Shown here one piece after another: positions 7,339 through 15,669 of a DNA stretch of 49,252 nucleotides (the first letter of the stretch is position 1; each line of letters starts with the position of its first letter). Both the position numbers and the translations under genes were made by a program. Under the pieces are notes generated by a model. That model was given only the letters and a program-made list of their open reading frames with translations, did no database searches and was not told the origin of the DNA. The DNA comes from Paenibacillus sp. MAHUQ-63 (lineage in GTDB: Bacteria; Bacillota; Bacilli; Paenibacillales; NBRC-103111), in assembly GCF_028765165.1 (NCBI RefSeq), contig NZ_JARADB010000016.1, forward strand, positions 1-49,252. Direction: 5' to 3'.

Positions 7339-8997
7339 ATGCGGGCAATTGAACTAGCATTGAGATTTCTAGTACAGCAGGGTGTGAAATATGTATTCGG
7401 TATTCCGGCGGGCTCTATCAATGCTATTTATGATGCCCTTCTGGATATTCCTGAGCTTAAGCCGATCGTAGCCAAGCATGAGAACAGCTCCGGGTACATG
7501 GCAGGGGCCTACACACGCATTACCGGCATTCCTTCCTTGTGCGTAGCTTCCAGCGGTCCGGGAGCGACGAATTTGGTGACGCCGGCGGCCAACGCTTGGA
7601 AACAGAAGCTACCTGTTATTTTCATCACAGGCTCGGTGCCTTCTACGAAGCTGGGCAAGGGAGGCGCGCAGGAGCTGTATGCGGAGCCGATCTTCGCTTC
7701 GATTACGAAGATGAGCCGTACCGTTCTGAATCCTGAGGCGCTGCCTGAGATTATGGCGGAGGCGTTCCATACGGCCATTAGCGGTGTGCCGGGACCGGTG
7801 CATTTGGCGATTCCGATAGATATTCAGATGACGGAGATCGGCGCAAGAGAGCTGCCGGTGCTTCCGCCCATCGAGCAGCGGGCGACGGATTGGGCTGCAG
7901 TCAGCGCGGCTGCGCAGCGGTTGAAGGCGGCAGGTTCGTCCGGAGCTATTCTGCTCGGCAGCGGGGCTAAAGCAGCGGCGGACTTGGTCGTGCCGTTCGC
8001 TGAGGCGTTAGGCTGGGGCGTAGCGACGACACCGAGGGGCAAGGGCGCTTTCCCGGAGGAGCATCCGCTGTCCTTGGGGGTATACGGACTCTCCGCGAAT
8101 ATTAAGGCGAGCGAATATTTAAATGGCGGCAATCACGAAGTGCTGCTGATCATTGGCTCGAGCTTGGGCGAGCTGGCGACGAGCAATTGGGAGCCGCGTT
8201 TGACCGCGAATCGCGAGCTCGTGCACATCGATTACGATAGCCGTGAGCTGGGCAAAGTGTATGAGACTCATTACCCGGTTCATGGGGAAATCAAGGCGGT
8301 CATCGCGGAGCTGCTTGAACAGCTGTCGGACGAAGGACAGAAGGATGAAGCAGCTGTCAGCGATGCTTATGCCGGGTTAGCCGAAGCTGCGGCGGGCGCA
8401 GCGGTCGAGGAGAAATGGAACACGCGGGCGGCTATTCGCGGGCTTGGCGCTGCCGCACCGAAGAATGCGCGGTTCTTCCTTGATATCGGCGAGTTCATGA
8501 CGTACTCCATCCAGAACCTGCTCATCGAGAGCGGCCAACAATTCGATATCGACATCAATTTCGGCGGTATGGGCTCAGGCCTGGGCGGAGTGATCGGGGC
8601 GAAGCTGGCCGAGCCGGACAGGCCTACGATTTGCATAACGGGCGACGGATGCTTTTTCATGCACGGGATGGAAGTATTGACGGCTAAGGAGTATCAGCTT
8701 CCGATTGTTTTCGTCGTCATCAACAACGCCCGCTTGGGCATGGTATACCATGGACATATGCTGCAGTACAAACGGTGCCTGGATGACTTCTCGCAGCAGC
8801 GGATTAGCATCGCAGGGATTGCGAGCTCGCTCGGTCTGCGTAGTGTAGAGATTACATCGCTGGACGAGCTTCAACCTCAGAACGTGCAAGAATGGCTGGC
8901 TCACGGAGGTCCGGTTGTCGTTGAAGTGATTGTAGACGGAAATGAGATTCCACCTATGGGGGAACGAGTGAAGTTTCTGCAGGGAGCAACCTATTAA
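7339..8997 (+). CDS. thiamine-diphosphate-dependent enzyme, acetolactate synthase/benzoylformate decarboxylase type
   Basis: A 552-residue enzyme of the large TPP-binding family that decarboxylates or condenses 2-oxo acids. The N-terminal pyrimidine-binding domain has the catalytic Glu48 (AKHENSSGYMAGAY). The middle domain contains TTPRGKGAFPEEHP. The C-terminal pyrophosphate domain has the GDG at 435-437 and the closing Asn-Asn at 462-463, followed by ARLGMVYHG. All cofactor residues are therefore present. I cannot tell acetolactate synthase, benzoylformate decarboxylase and related activities apart, and no ilvN-type regulatory subunit is adjacent. AAAGGAG inside the kinase 3' end serves as ribosome binding site, so translation is probably coupled to the kinase. 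This is a peculiar partner for a c-di-GMP signalling operon. Confidence 0.88.
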   Translation: MRAIELALRFLVQQGVKYVFGIPAGSINAIYDALLDIPELKPIVAKHENSSGYMAGAYTRITGIPSLCVASSGPGATNLVTPAANAWKQKLPVIFITGSVPSTKLGKGGAQELYAEPIFASITKMSRTVLNPEALPEIMAEAFHTAISGVPGPVHLAIPIDIQMTEIGARELPVLPPIEQRATDWAAVSAAAQRLKAAGSSGAILLGSGAKAAADLVVPFAEALGWGVATTPRGKGAFPEEHPLSLGVYGLSANIKASEYLNGGNHEVLLIIGSSLGELATSNWEPRLTANRELVHIDYDSRELGKVYETHYPVHGEIKAVIAELLEQLSDEGQKDEAAVSDAYAGLAEAAAGAAVEEKWNTRAAIRGLGAAAPKNARFFLDIGEFMTYSIQNLLIESGQQFDIDINFGGMGSGLGGVIGAKLAEPDRPTICITGDGCFFMHGMEVLTAKEYQLPIVFVVINNARLGMVYHGHMLQYKRCLDDFSQQRISIAGIASSLGLRSVEITSLDELQPQNVQEWLAHGGPVVVEVIVDGNEIPPMGERVKFLQGATY

Positions 8998-9010
8998 TCC
9001 CTATTAGACT

Positions 9011-9053
9011 CTTGGGCGCCAGTCGGCTGGCCGGCAACCAAGGGCTTTTTTTT
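9011..9053 (+). terminator. terminator of the signalling/TPP-enzyme operon
   Basis: An outer CTTGG..CCAAG stem with an inner GCCAG..CTGGC stem is followed by T8. It closes the operon that starts near 3465. Confidence 0.75.
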
Positions 9054-9141
9054 ATGCATAGGAGGGGAGGAGATTGTACACGGGTTCCTGAAGTGATATG
9101 GTAAAAGGGTGCAAGAACCATACGGAAGGAGCGATTCATTC

Positions 9142-10020
9142 ATGTTACAACGTACCATAGGTCGTTTGAATTACGAAAGCTCAGTCGTTATGTTTGGCGC
9201 AGCAAGTCTTGGGAATGTGACACAGGAAGAGGCCGACGCCTCCATCGCTTATGCGCTGCAGCATGGTGTGAACCATTTTGACACAGCGGCCTCCTACGGC
9301 GATGCCGAACTGCGTATGGGACCGACGATCAGCCGGGTGAGGGACGATATTTTCCTCGCTACGAAGACAGGACTTAGATCGAAGCAGGCTGCGAAAGAAG
9401 AGATCTACCGCTCCTTGGAGCGCATGCAGGTGAGCTCGGTCGACTTGCTTCAGCTTCATGCCGTAGGCTCGATGGAGGAGCTGGACCGTTGTACGGAGAA
9501 AGGCGGCGCTCTGGAAGCCGCTTTGGAAGCGAAGGCGGAAGGCATCGTGAAGGAAATCGGCATTACCGGCCATGGGCATGATGCACCGGCCGTTCATTTG
9601 GAGGCGCTGCGCCGCTATCCGTTCGCTACGGTTCTGCTGCCGCTGAATTACTATATGTACAGCTTGCCGGAGTACCGAGAAGCGTTCGACGCCTTGATGG
9701 AAGAGGCGGGCAAGCAGCAGGCGGCGGTTCGCGTCATTAAGGCGATCGCGAAGGCGCCGTGGGCGGAGGGACAGGATCGTACGTACGCAACGTGGTACGA
9801 GCCGTTCGATCAACAGCAGGTCATTGATGCTTGCGTGCATTTTGTTTTGTCGTTCCCGGGGCTCAGCGGGTTCGCCAGTGCGGGGGATATTCATTTGTTC
9901 CCCAAAATCGTCGAGGCGGTGGAGCGGTATGGTTCGATGACGAATGAGGAGGCCGAGCGAATCCTGAGCGGAATCAGCGGCTATACGTCCGTGTTCGGAG
10001 CTCCGACGTCGATCGCTTAA
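9142..10020 (+). CDS. aldo/keto reductase
   Basis: A 292-residue NAD(P)H-dependent oxidoreductase with the (beta/alpha)8 fold typical of the family. The catalytic tetrad is visible in order: Asp and Tyr in HFDTAASYGDAEL, Lys in FLATKTG, and His in DLLQLHAVGS. An upstream GTG (9109) is in frame, but GGAAGGAG at 9123-9130 favours ATG 9142. The protein ends with a region rich in acidic residues and has no iron-sulfur motif. It stands alone between two terminators. The substrate is unknown. Confidence 0.88.
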   Translation: MLQRTIGRLNYESSVVMFGAASLGNVTQEEADASIAYALQHGVNHFDTAASYGDAELRMGPTISRVRDDIFLATKTGLRSKQAAKEEIYRSLERMQVSSVDLLQLHAVGSMEELDRCTEKGGALEAALEAKAEGIVKEIGITGHGHDAPAVHLEALRRYPFATVLLPLNYYMYSLPEYREAFDALMEEAGKQQAAVRVIKAIAKAPWAEGQDRTYATWYEPFDQQQVIDACVHFVLSFPGLSGFASAGDIHLFPKIVEAVERYGSMTNEEAERILSGISGYTSVFGAPTSIA

Positions 10021-10029
10021 TTTGTGCAA

Positions 10030-10060
10030 GACACCTTCCCTTAGGGGGAGGTGTTTTTTA
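10030..10060 (+). terminator. terminator after aldo/keto reductase
   Basis: ACACCTTCCC and GGGGGAGGTGT pair around a TTA loop, followed by a T6 run. Confidence 0.88.
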
Positions 10061-10166
10061 TTTTTTTATCAGCCTCACAAAATTGACATGAAATGGCTCT
10101 CCCCATGCGTCACTTACTCCTGGCATTCAACGAATACCTATAAGCGAATGTAAGGGGGAAGTTTAG

Positions 10167-12170
10167 ATGGTTAAACGTTTATGGAGAAACAAAAAGTTCT
10201 GGCTGGTCTCTTGTGGCACGCTGCTTGCCGGGGGAATAGTCGTAGTGGCGTCCTGCTACTCGTATATTCGCGGACTTGACGTATCCAAATTAAATCAGCC
10301 GCTCCCGGAGGCTACGCTCGTGCTCGACAAGAACGGCAAAGCGGCGGCGCAGCTCTCCTCTTCGAAGGTCGATCCCGTCCCGATATCCCAGATGCCGAAG
10401 GTATTGACAGATGCCATTGTGGCGGTGGAGGACCGGCGGTTTTATTCGCATACAGGCATCGACCTCCAATCCATTATGCGCGCAGTGGCACGCGATGTGG
10501 TGCGGGGCGGCTACTCGGAGGGTGCGAGCACGATTACGCAGCAGCTGGCCAAGAACCTTTTTCTTAACGCCGATAAAACGCTCAGCCGCAAGCTGCGTGA
10601 AGCCGCTTATGCGATCAGAATCGATACGTCGTATAGCAAAGACGAAATCTTGGAGATGTACCTCAACAGCATTTATTTCGGGGAAGGCAGTTGGGGGGTG
10701 CAGGGGGCGTCCAAGACGTATTTTCATAAAAATGTACAGGATCTGACCCTGCCCGAAGCCGCCGTGCTTGCCGCATTACCGAAGGCGCCGAGCCGGTACT
10801 CCCCATTCCAAGACGAAGCGCAGGCGCTGGAGCGCAGGAACACCGTGCTTGTGCTGATGCGCGACGAGGGCAAAATTACGCCGGAGGTTTACGAGCAAGC
10901 CAAGGCGAGCCCGCTAGGCGTTGTCAGGTCGGATAAGACGGACGACCTCAAGGGCAGATATCCCGCTTATGTGAGTGCGGTTATTAGTGAAGCCGTTCGC
11001 TTGTATGGCTTTACGGAAGAACAGCTGCTCACGGGCGGCTTGCGCATTACGACCGAGCTCGATCCCGCCGTGCAGAACGCGGTAACGGAGGTGTATAAGG
11101 ACGACAGCTTGTTCCCTGCAAGCAAGCCGGATCAGCTCATTCAAAGCGGAGCGGCGGTCGTCGATCAGCGAACCGGCGGGATCCGCGCTTTGGCCGGCGG
11201 AAGAGGGGAGAGCGTGTTCCGCGGATTCAGCCACGCGACGCAGTTGAAGCGTCAGCCCGGCTCTTCCTTTAAGCCGATTGCCGTCTATGGTCCCGCTCTG
11301 GAGCGAGGGTACACGCCGTTCTCGACTTTGTATGACGGACCGCTCAACATTGAGGGATACCAGCCTCAGGATTGGGATCATCAGACGCGGGGGCAGGTGA
11401 CGATGCAGGAAGCCGTCGTGTCGTCGTGGAACGTCCCGGCCGTATGGCTCCTACATGAAATCGGCATCGATCAGGGCCTCCAATTTGCCAAGTCGCTGGG
11501 CATCCAGCTGCCCGCTCAAGACCGGCAGCTCGGCATCGCGCTGGGCGGCTTGTCCGAGGGCGTGTCGCCGCTGCAGATGGCGCAAGCGTTCAGTGCTTTT
11601 GCCGCCAAGGGCAATCTCCACGAAGCGCATACGATCTCGAAAATCGAGACCGGCGACGGGCACTTGCTCGTCCAAGCCGCTCCGGCGAGTGTCCCGGTCA
11701 TGAAGCCTGAGACGGCCTATGCCATGACCTCCATGCTGCAAGTGGCGGTGCAGCAGGGAACAGGGAAGAATGCGGCGATGAATCGTCCGGTTGCGGGGAA
11801 ATCAGGCACCACGCAGCTGCCGCAGACGAAGGAATTCGAGGGCATCAGCAGCGGGAGTGCGAAGGATGCCTGGTTCGTAGGCTATACGCCGGAGCTGACG
11901 GCGGCCGTGTGGGTCGGGTATGACCGTACCGACAAGGAGCATTATTTGACGACTTCCGGAGGTGCGGTGCCGGCCGTTCTGTTCCGGGAGATGATGAGTC
12001 GGGCGCTGGCGCAAGCTCCGGTTGTGCCGTTCGATATGCCGATTGTAGGGCGTGAAGCAGCCTCGTCCATCTCCTCGGAGGACCCTAAGAAGCCGGAGAA
12101 GGGGGACAAAGAGGCGAAACCCGAGAAGGGCGCGAAGCCAGGGCGCGGCAAAGGTAAGAAGGACGACTAG
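10167..12170 (+). CDS. class A penicillin-binding protein (PBP1A family)
   Basis: A 667-residue bifunctional peptidoglycan synthase anchored by one N-terminal membrane helix (about residues 10-33). Residues 60-230 are the glycosyltransferase-51 domain, with EDRRFYSHTGID, STITQQLAKNLFL and a SRKLREAAYAIRID segment. Residues about 320-600 are the transpeptidase, with the active-site SSFK near 364, the SWN triad member and the KSGTT box near 545. It polymerises and cross-links cell-wall glycan on the outer face of the membrane. The last 35 residues are a Lys/Glu/Gly-rich low-complexity tail, common in Gram-positive PBP1 proteins. GGGGGA precedes ATG 10167 by 8 nt. It is monocistronic. Confidence 0.93.
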   Translation: MVKRLWRNKKFWLVSCGTLLAGGIVVVASCYSYIRGLDVSKLNQPLPEATLVLDKNGKAAAQLSSSKVDPVPISQMPKVLTDAIVAVEDRRFYSHTGIDLQSIMRAVARDVVRGGYSEGASTITQQLAKNLFLNADKTLSRKLREAAYAIRIDTSYSKDEILEMYLNSIYFGEGSWGVQGASKTYFHKNVQDLTLPEAAVLAALPKAPSRYSPFQDEAQALERRNTVLVLMRDEGKITPEVYEQAKASPLGVVRSDKTDDLKGRYPAYVSAVISEAVRLYGFTEEQLLTGGLRITTELDPAVQNAVTEVYKDDSLFPASKPDQLIQSGAAVVDQRTGGIRALAGGRGESVFRGFSHATQLKRQPGSSFKPIAVYGPALERGYTPFSTLYDGPLNIEGYQPQDWDHQTRGQVTMQEAVVSSWNVPAVWLLHEIGIDQGLQFAKSLGIQLPAQDRQLGIALGGLSEGVSPLQMAQAFSAFAAKGNLHEAHTISKIETGDGHLLVQAAPASVPVMKPETAYAMTSMLQVAVQQGTGKNAAMNRPVAGKSGTTQLPQTKEFEGISSGSAKDAWFVGYTPELTAAVWVGYDRTDKEHYLTTSGGAVPAVLFREMMSRALAQAPVVPFDMPIVGREAASSISSEDPKKPEKGDKEAKPEKGAKPGRGKGKKDD

Positions 12171-12340
12171 TGCTAGTCGCTGCGCGCGGGCGTGGCGTGA
12201 GCGGGCTGTGCGGTGAGGCTCAGGTGGCGCTGCGCGACTGAGAGGCGAGGCGGCGCGAGAAGAGGCTCGCTGCCGGCGAACGGAAGCATCGGCCTTGCAG
12301 TTGCTGGCCGGATGGCTCGGCGAGGGGCCGGACCGCCGGC

Positions 12341-12523
12341 TAACGGACACAGCGGCACTTATTCGGCGAATATCGGCCGCTGCGGAAATGTAACGGACAC
12401 AGGTGCCGCTATTCGCCGGTGGGAGGGTGATTTTGCCGTGGAAACGGCAAAATAGGGTCCCGTGTGTCCGTTAGAGCGATAACGGGGCGGTTTTGGCGGG
12501 AATAACGGACGTGGTGTCCGTTA
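12341..12523. repeat. palindromic intergenic element, copy 1 (four TAACGGACAC units)
   Basis: A 183-bp element with TAACGGACAC at 12341 and 12391 on this strand and its inverse GTGTCCGTTA at 12464 and 12514. Unit starts are 50 bp apart on each side, with an 83-bp centre block. An extra TAACGGAC at 12503 nearly abuts the last unit. The same spacing recurs at 30105-30287 and, with one extra base, at 48514-48697. It lies between the converging tails of the penicillin-binding protein gene and the secreted-protein gene. The rest of the spacer (12171-12340) is GC-rich with no gene I can support. Confidence 0.9.
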
Positions 12524-12551
12524 GCTGTGCTGCGCGCGAGCAAAGGAACAA

Positions 12552-12601
12552 AAAAAATGCAGTTCCCAAGCCATTTTCATGGCTAGGGAGCTGCATTTTT
12601 T
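12552..12601. terminator. bidirectional terminator
   Basis: A long hairpin (ATGCAGTTCCC.AGCCAT with ATGGCT.GGGAGCTGCAT) is flanked by seven A on the left and seven T on the right. It can stop transcription arriving from the penicillin-binding protein side and from the minus-strand secreted-protein gene. Confidence 0.9.
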
Positions 12602-13614
12602 TAATCGCGGTCGTTACCGCGCGCTTTCTCGTTTGCTTTGTGATCGTCATTGCCGCGCTGTTTATTGGCGTTGTGGTCTTTACCGTTTTTGGGCCCAGAC
12701 TGCGACTCTTTCGCTTCTACCTTCCGCTCGCTATTGCGGTCTTGATCGTTGTCATCCTCATCTTCATCTTCATCATCGTCATCGTGCTTCGGAGCCTGCT
12801 GTTGAACTTGCTGCTGAACCTGCTGTTGCTGCTGCCCCCATTTGGTTTTCATATGGACATTCAGCTTGCTGGCATCCAGGTTGTACTGCTGCGCAAGCAG
12901 AGCGGCAATCCGCGACTCGGCTCCTTCCGAACGAAGATCGATGGAAGCGAGAAGCATCTGAATCCATTGCGCGGCTTCTTCGCCTTTGAGATGAATCATC
13001 CCCGCACCGTCAGGCTTCACGTTGAGATCGTACGTCGTGCCGCCCGGTTCCTTGGATTGTTTGATATGGAGCTTGAAATGCTTCCCGTCGACATTCAAGT
13101 CGATGTCCTCCAAACCGGGAATAAGGGCGGTACCCGGAAGTTGAGCCGGTTTCGGCGATGGCGCTGCCGACGGTTGCGCTGCTGCCGACGGTTGCGCCGA
13201 GGCTTGCGGAGAAGGCACGGGCGTTGGAGTCGGCTCAGGCTGCGCAGATGCAGGCACGGCCGATGGAGACGGCGACGGTACGGCCACCGCAGCGGCAGAC
13301 GCCGCTTTGACATAAGCCGCCTGATGCTTGCTGTTGACTATTATTTCAATCTGGTCTCCTGCTTTCAAATCGGACAGCTGAGCCTTCTGGTCATTGCGAT
13401 AAACCCAAACTGATTTAGCCAAAGGAACCGTTTGATCTCCATTTTCAGTAACCACGGTGACGGCATCCGAGTTCAAGGATTTGAGAGTGCCTTTGACCGA
13501 AGTTGAAAGGGGAGAGTCGGGTGAAGTTGCCGCATAGGCTGTCCAGCCGCATAGCGCTAAAGCGATCAGCGTAACGGTGACGATGAAAAAGGGCAATTTT
13601 TTGCGCATTAACAT
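12601..13614 (-). CDS. secreted low-complexity protein of unknown function
   Basis: A 337-residue exported protein I do not recognise. The basic start MLMRKKLPFF leads into a hydrophobic stretch ending TAYA, a good signal peptide with likely cleavage near residue 28. Residues about 38-100 form a beta-rich segment (KGTLKSLNSDAVTVV, then LKAGDQIEIIV). Residues about 103-160 are a Pro/Ser/Ala/Gln linker. Residues about 163-265 form a second folded domain (DIDLNVDGKHFKLHI, HLKGEEAAQWIQMLL). The end is a polyGln run, a run of some 20 Asp/Glu-rich residues and a Lys/Asn/Arg-rich tail. ATG 13614 has GGAGGTG 6 nt upstream; the open frame to 13701 is not needed. It looks like a wall- or polymer-interacting protein, by inference only. 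Confidence 0.75.
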   Translation of the reverse strand: MLMRKKLPFFIVTVTLIALALCGWTAYAATSPDSPLSTSVKGTLKSLNSDAVTVVTENGDQTVPLAKSVWVYRNDQKAQLSDLKAGDQIEIIVNSKHQAAYVKAASAAAVAVPSPSPSAVPASAQPEPTPTPVPSPQASAQPSAAAQPSAAPSPKPAQLPGTALIPGLEDIDLNVDGKHFKLHIKQSKEPGGTTYDLNVKPDGAGMIHLKGEEAAQWIQMLLASIDLRSEGAESRIAALLAQQYNLDASKLNVHMKTKWGQQQQQVQQQVQQQAPKHDDDDEDEDEDDNDQDRNSERKVEAKESQSGPKNGKDHNANKQRGNDDHKANEKARGNDRD

Positions 13615-13760
13615 GTGAAACACCTCCATTAACAGCTTTCGGTCAAGAAGGTTGTTTTGAGACGGTATGAGGGATGGGGATGTTCGTATGGAGCCATGCA
13701 TAATCGGTTAGGTAATGGGTTAAGGTAGAAACAAAGTTAAACCCGGAAGGAGGAAATCGC

Positions 13761-14294
13761 TTGCTCAACAAGTGGTTAGGGTGGATAGCACTCGTTCTGC
13801 CGTGGTTATCCTTGTTTGTCATGAAGCGGAACAGCATCTACAGATACATGCCTGTATCTATTCTCGCGGCGCTTTTGCTGACGATTGTTTCTGAGATTGC
13901 TTACAGGTATAAATGGTGGGAGATCAAAACTTCGATTGTCCCATGGGGGTATGTGACAGGTGTGTCATTTACCTTTGGGGTTTTCATGGTTGGTATGATG
14001 TGGGTATGTCACTTTACATTTGGACGAATCTGGTTGTATGTCGTCGTTAATCTTGCGCTAGACTTGTTTTTTTCTTATGTCGGGATTCCGATTGCAGAAC
14101 GTATGGGCATATGGGAGCTGGTGAATGCAAGGAAGTACCACGTCTTTCTGATCATGACGGGGCTTTCGTTCATGCTGTACCTATACCAGCTATGGCAAGA
14201 AAGAGCCTATCGGAAGCTGGAGGAAGAGGATGGCGAAGAGCTTACGATTCGGATCAGCACACCGACTTGGGGGACAAGGGAGAAAGCGAAATGA
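13761..14294 (+). CDS. small integral membrane protein, unknown function
   Basis: A 177-residue protein with about five hydrophobic helices (residues 5-20, 30-50, 65-88, 92-110 and 128-145) and a charged cytoplasmic tail. I do not recognise the family, although Trp-rich small membrane proteins of this size are common in spore-forming Firmicutes. Translation starts at TTG 13761 with AAGGAGG 7 nt upstream. The gene diverges from the secreted low-complexity protein gene, with 146 bp between the two starts. Confidence 0.75.
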   Translation: MLNKWLGWIALVLPWLSLFVMKRNSIYRYMPVSILAALLLTIVSEIAYRYKWWEIKTSIVPWGYVTGVSFTFGVFMVGMMWVCHFTFGRIWLYVVVNLALDLFFSYVGIPIAERMGIWELVNARKYHVFLIMTGLSFMLYLYQLWQERAYRKLEEEDGEELTIRISTPTWGTREKAK

Positions 14295-14298
14295 AAGA

Positions 14299-14322
14299 AG
14301 CAGCCGCTAGGCTGCTTTTTTC
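14299..14322 (+). terminator. terminator after membrane protein gene
   Basis: AGCAGCC, a GCTA loop region and GGCTGCT are followed by T6, starting 5 nt after the stop codon. Confidence 0.9.
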
Positions 14323-14342
14323 ATTAGTAGTGGCGACACGTT

Positions 14343-14428
14343 CTGAGCCGACGGGAGAGTGCGGATAAGTGGGGACCAGCCGGCCCTGAGCCGACGGGAG
14401 AGTGCCGATAAGAGGCGTCCAGCCGAAG
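14343..14428. repeat. 43-bp imperfect tandem repeat
   Basis: Two adjacent copies of a 43-bp unit begin CTGAGCCGACGGGAGAGTG at 14343 and 14386 and differ at a few positions. A shorter, degenerate third start (CTGAGCCGCCGGCG) appears at 14447. The array fills the spacer between converging genes (membrane protein and hprK) and contains no supported ORF. Confidence 0.8.
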
Positions 14429-14511
14429 CCCCGCCCCAAGGCTGCCCTGAGCCGCCGGCGCAGCAACCCATTGCTCAGCATTCGCGAGCGTTAAGCTCGA
14501 AGCCCGCCCAG

Positions 14512-15420
14512 CTAATCGCTCTGCAAGCGCTGCATGAATTCCTCTGCCGCACTATAGCCCTGCTGGCGCAAATACCAAGAGTTGGCCGCCGCCTCAACCA
14601 ATCCGGCCACATCCCGTCCCGGCTGCAGCTGGATTTCGATATGCGGAATTTTGATATCCATATACTCGGTATAAGAAGGCTCCAGCTCCAAATCATTATT
14701 AAGCGCATGTTCCTGCCATTTGGTCAGCTCGATGTCGAGCACAATGCGCGTTTCGTCCTGGAACGCTTTGCGCCCGTAGAGGCGCGAGACGTTAATCAAC
14801 CCGATGCTGCGAAGCGCCAGGAATTCCTTCGTTTTCCCGTTATGCGTGCCGAGCAGCGTCTCCGGGCTGATTTTTTTCAAAACGACAATATCATCGGCTA
14901 CCAAACGGTGCCCTCGGCGAATCAGCGTGTGGGCGGTTTCGCTCTTGCCGACCCCGGACTTCCCGCGCAGCAAAATGCCGATGCCCGAAACGTTGACGCA
15001 AACACCGTGAACTGCGATTTCCTGGGCGAGCGACTTGCTCAAGAACAAATCGACCAGATCCTGAAATTTGCTTGTGGCGGCAGCTGTGCGCAGAAGCGGA
15101 ATGCGCTCTTCCTCGCAATATTTCGTTAAATATTTCAAGCCTTCTTGATTTCTGGTGACGACGAAGCAAGGAGGATGATATTTGACAATATTGCCGATAT
15201 GCAGATTGCGTTCATTTTCGCTCAATTTATGCAAATACGTAATTTCTTTGCGGCCGAGCAGCTGGACGTGAGCTTGCGGGAAATATTCGAAATAACCGAC
15301 GAACTCCAGGCCAGGGCGATGCGCTTTGGTTTTGGTAATCGGGCGATGCAGCTCGGAATGTCCGGCCAGGACTTCGAGCGAGAAGCGCTCGACTAGATCT
15401 TTGACAGTGACGTGCTTCAC
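14512..15420 (-). CDS. hprK: HPr kinase/phosphorylase
   Basis: A 302-residue enzyme that phosphorylates HPr on Ser46 and removes the phosphate again, setting the switch for CcpA-mediated carbon catabolite control. The Walker A loop GKSGVGKSE (about 150-158) is preceded by the conserved His of VHGVCVNVSGIG and followed by LVADDIVVLKK. The family signature appears as LALRSIGLINVSRLYG. GTG 15420 has AAGGAGG 8 nt upstream and gives the expected length near 300-310; the frame open to 15507 overshoots the family N-terminus. The gene is monocistronic here, without the lgt neighbour it has in Bacillus. A plausible CcpA target site is present in the same window at 28050. Confidence 0.95.
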   Translation of the reverse strand: MKHVTVKDLVERFSLEVLAGHSELHRPITKTKAHRPGLEFVGYFEYFPQAHVQLLGRKEITYLHKLSENERNLHIGNIVKYHPPCFVVTRNQEGLKYLTKYCEEERIPLLRTAAATSKFQDLVDLFLSKSLAQEIAVHGVCVNVSGIGILLRGKSGVGKSETAHTLIRRGHRLVADDIVVLKKISPETLLGTHNGKTKEFLALRSIGLINVSRLYGRKAFQDETRIVLDIELTKWQEHALNNDLELEPSYTEYMDIKIPHIEIQLQPGRDVAGLVEAAANSWYLRQQGYSAAEEFMQRLQSD

Positions 15421-15591
15421 AACCTGTCCCTCCTTCGTGAACATGCAATTTCCTTGTATTTCGCCCGCATATTGCGATAATCCTGCATGAAAGCGTTTGA
15501 ACGACACGCCAAATACGATTTAAGCGTAAATGCTGTCATAATTCCGTTACAATTATGCACAGATGGTTCACCGCCAATCTGCAAAATAAAT

Positions 15592-15625
15592 AAAAAAAAC
15601 GCTCTTTGCATGAAGCGCAAAGAGA
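15592..15625 (-). terminator. terminator of the 56-codon gene
   Basis: On the minus strand CTCTTTGC and GCAAAGAG pair around a short loop, followed by CG and T7. It sits 45 nt past the stop of the small gene and upstream of hprK. Confidence 0.8.
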
Positions 15626-15669
15626 CGAAAGGCCAAGTAGGTCGTGTCATATGTTTATGTAAAAGCAGC

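Noticed and set aside
9061..9141. GTG 9109 as the start of the aldo/keto reductase
   Set aside because: The GGAAGGAG site at 9123-9130 lies downstream of it and directs ATG 9142, which also fits the family N-terminus.
10081..10110. Possible extracytoplasmic-sigma promoter (TGAAAT..CGTC) before the penicillin-binding protein gene
   Set aside because: The spacer is only 13 bp, while such promoters need about 16-17 bp.
12171..12340. Overlapping GC-rich frames between the penicillin-binding protein gene and the repeat element
   Set aside because: Frames exist on both strands only because stop codons are rare in GC-rich DNA; none has a ribosome binding site.
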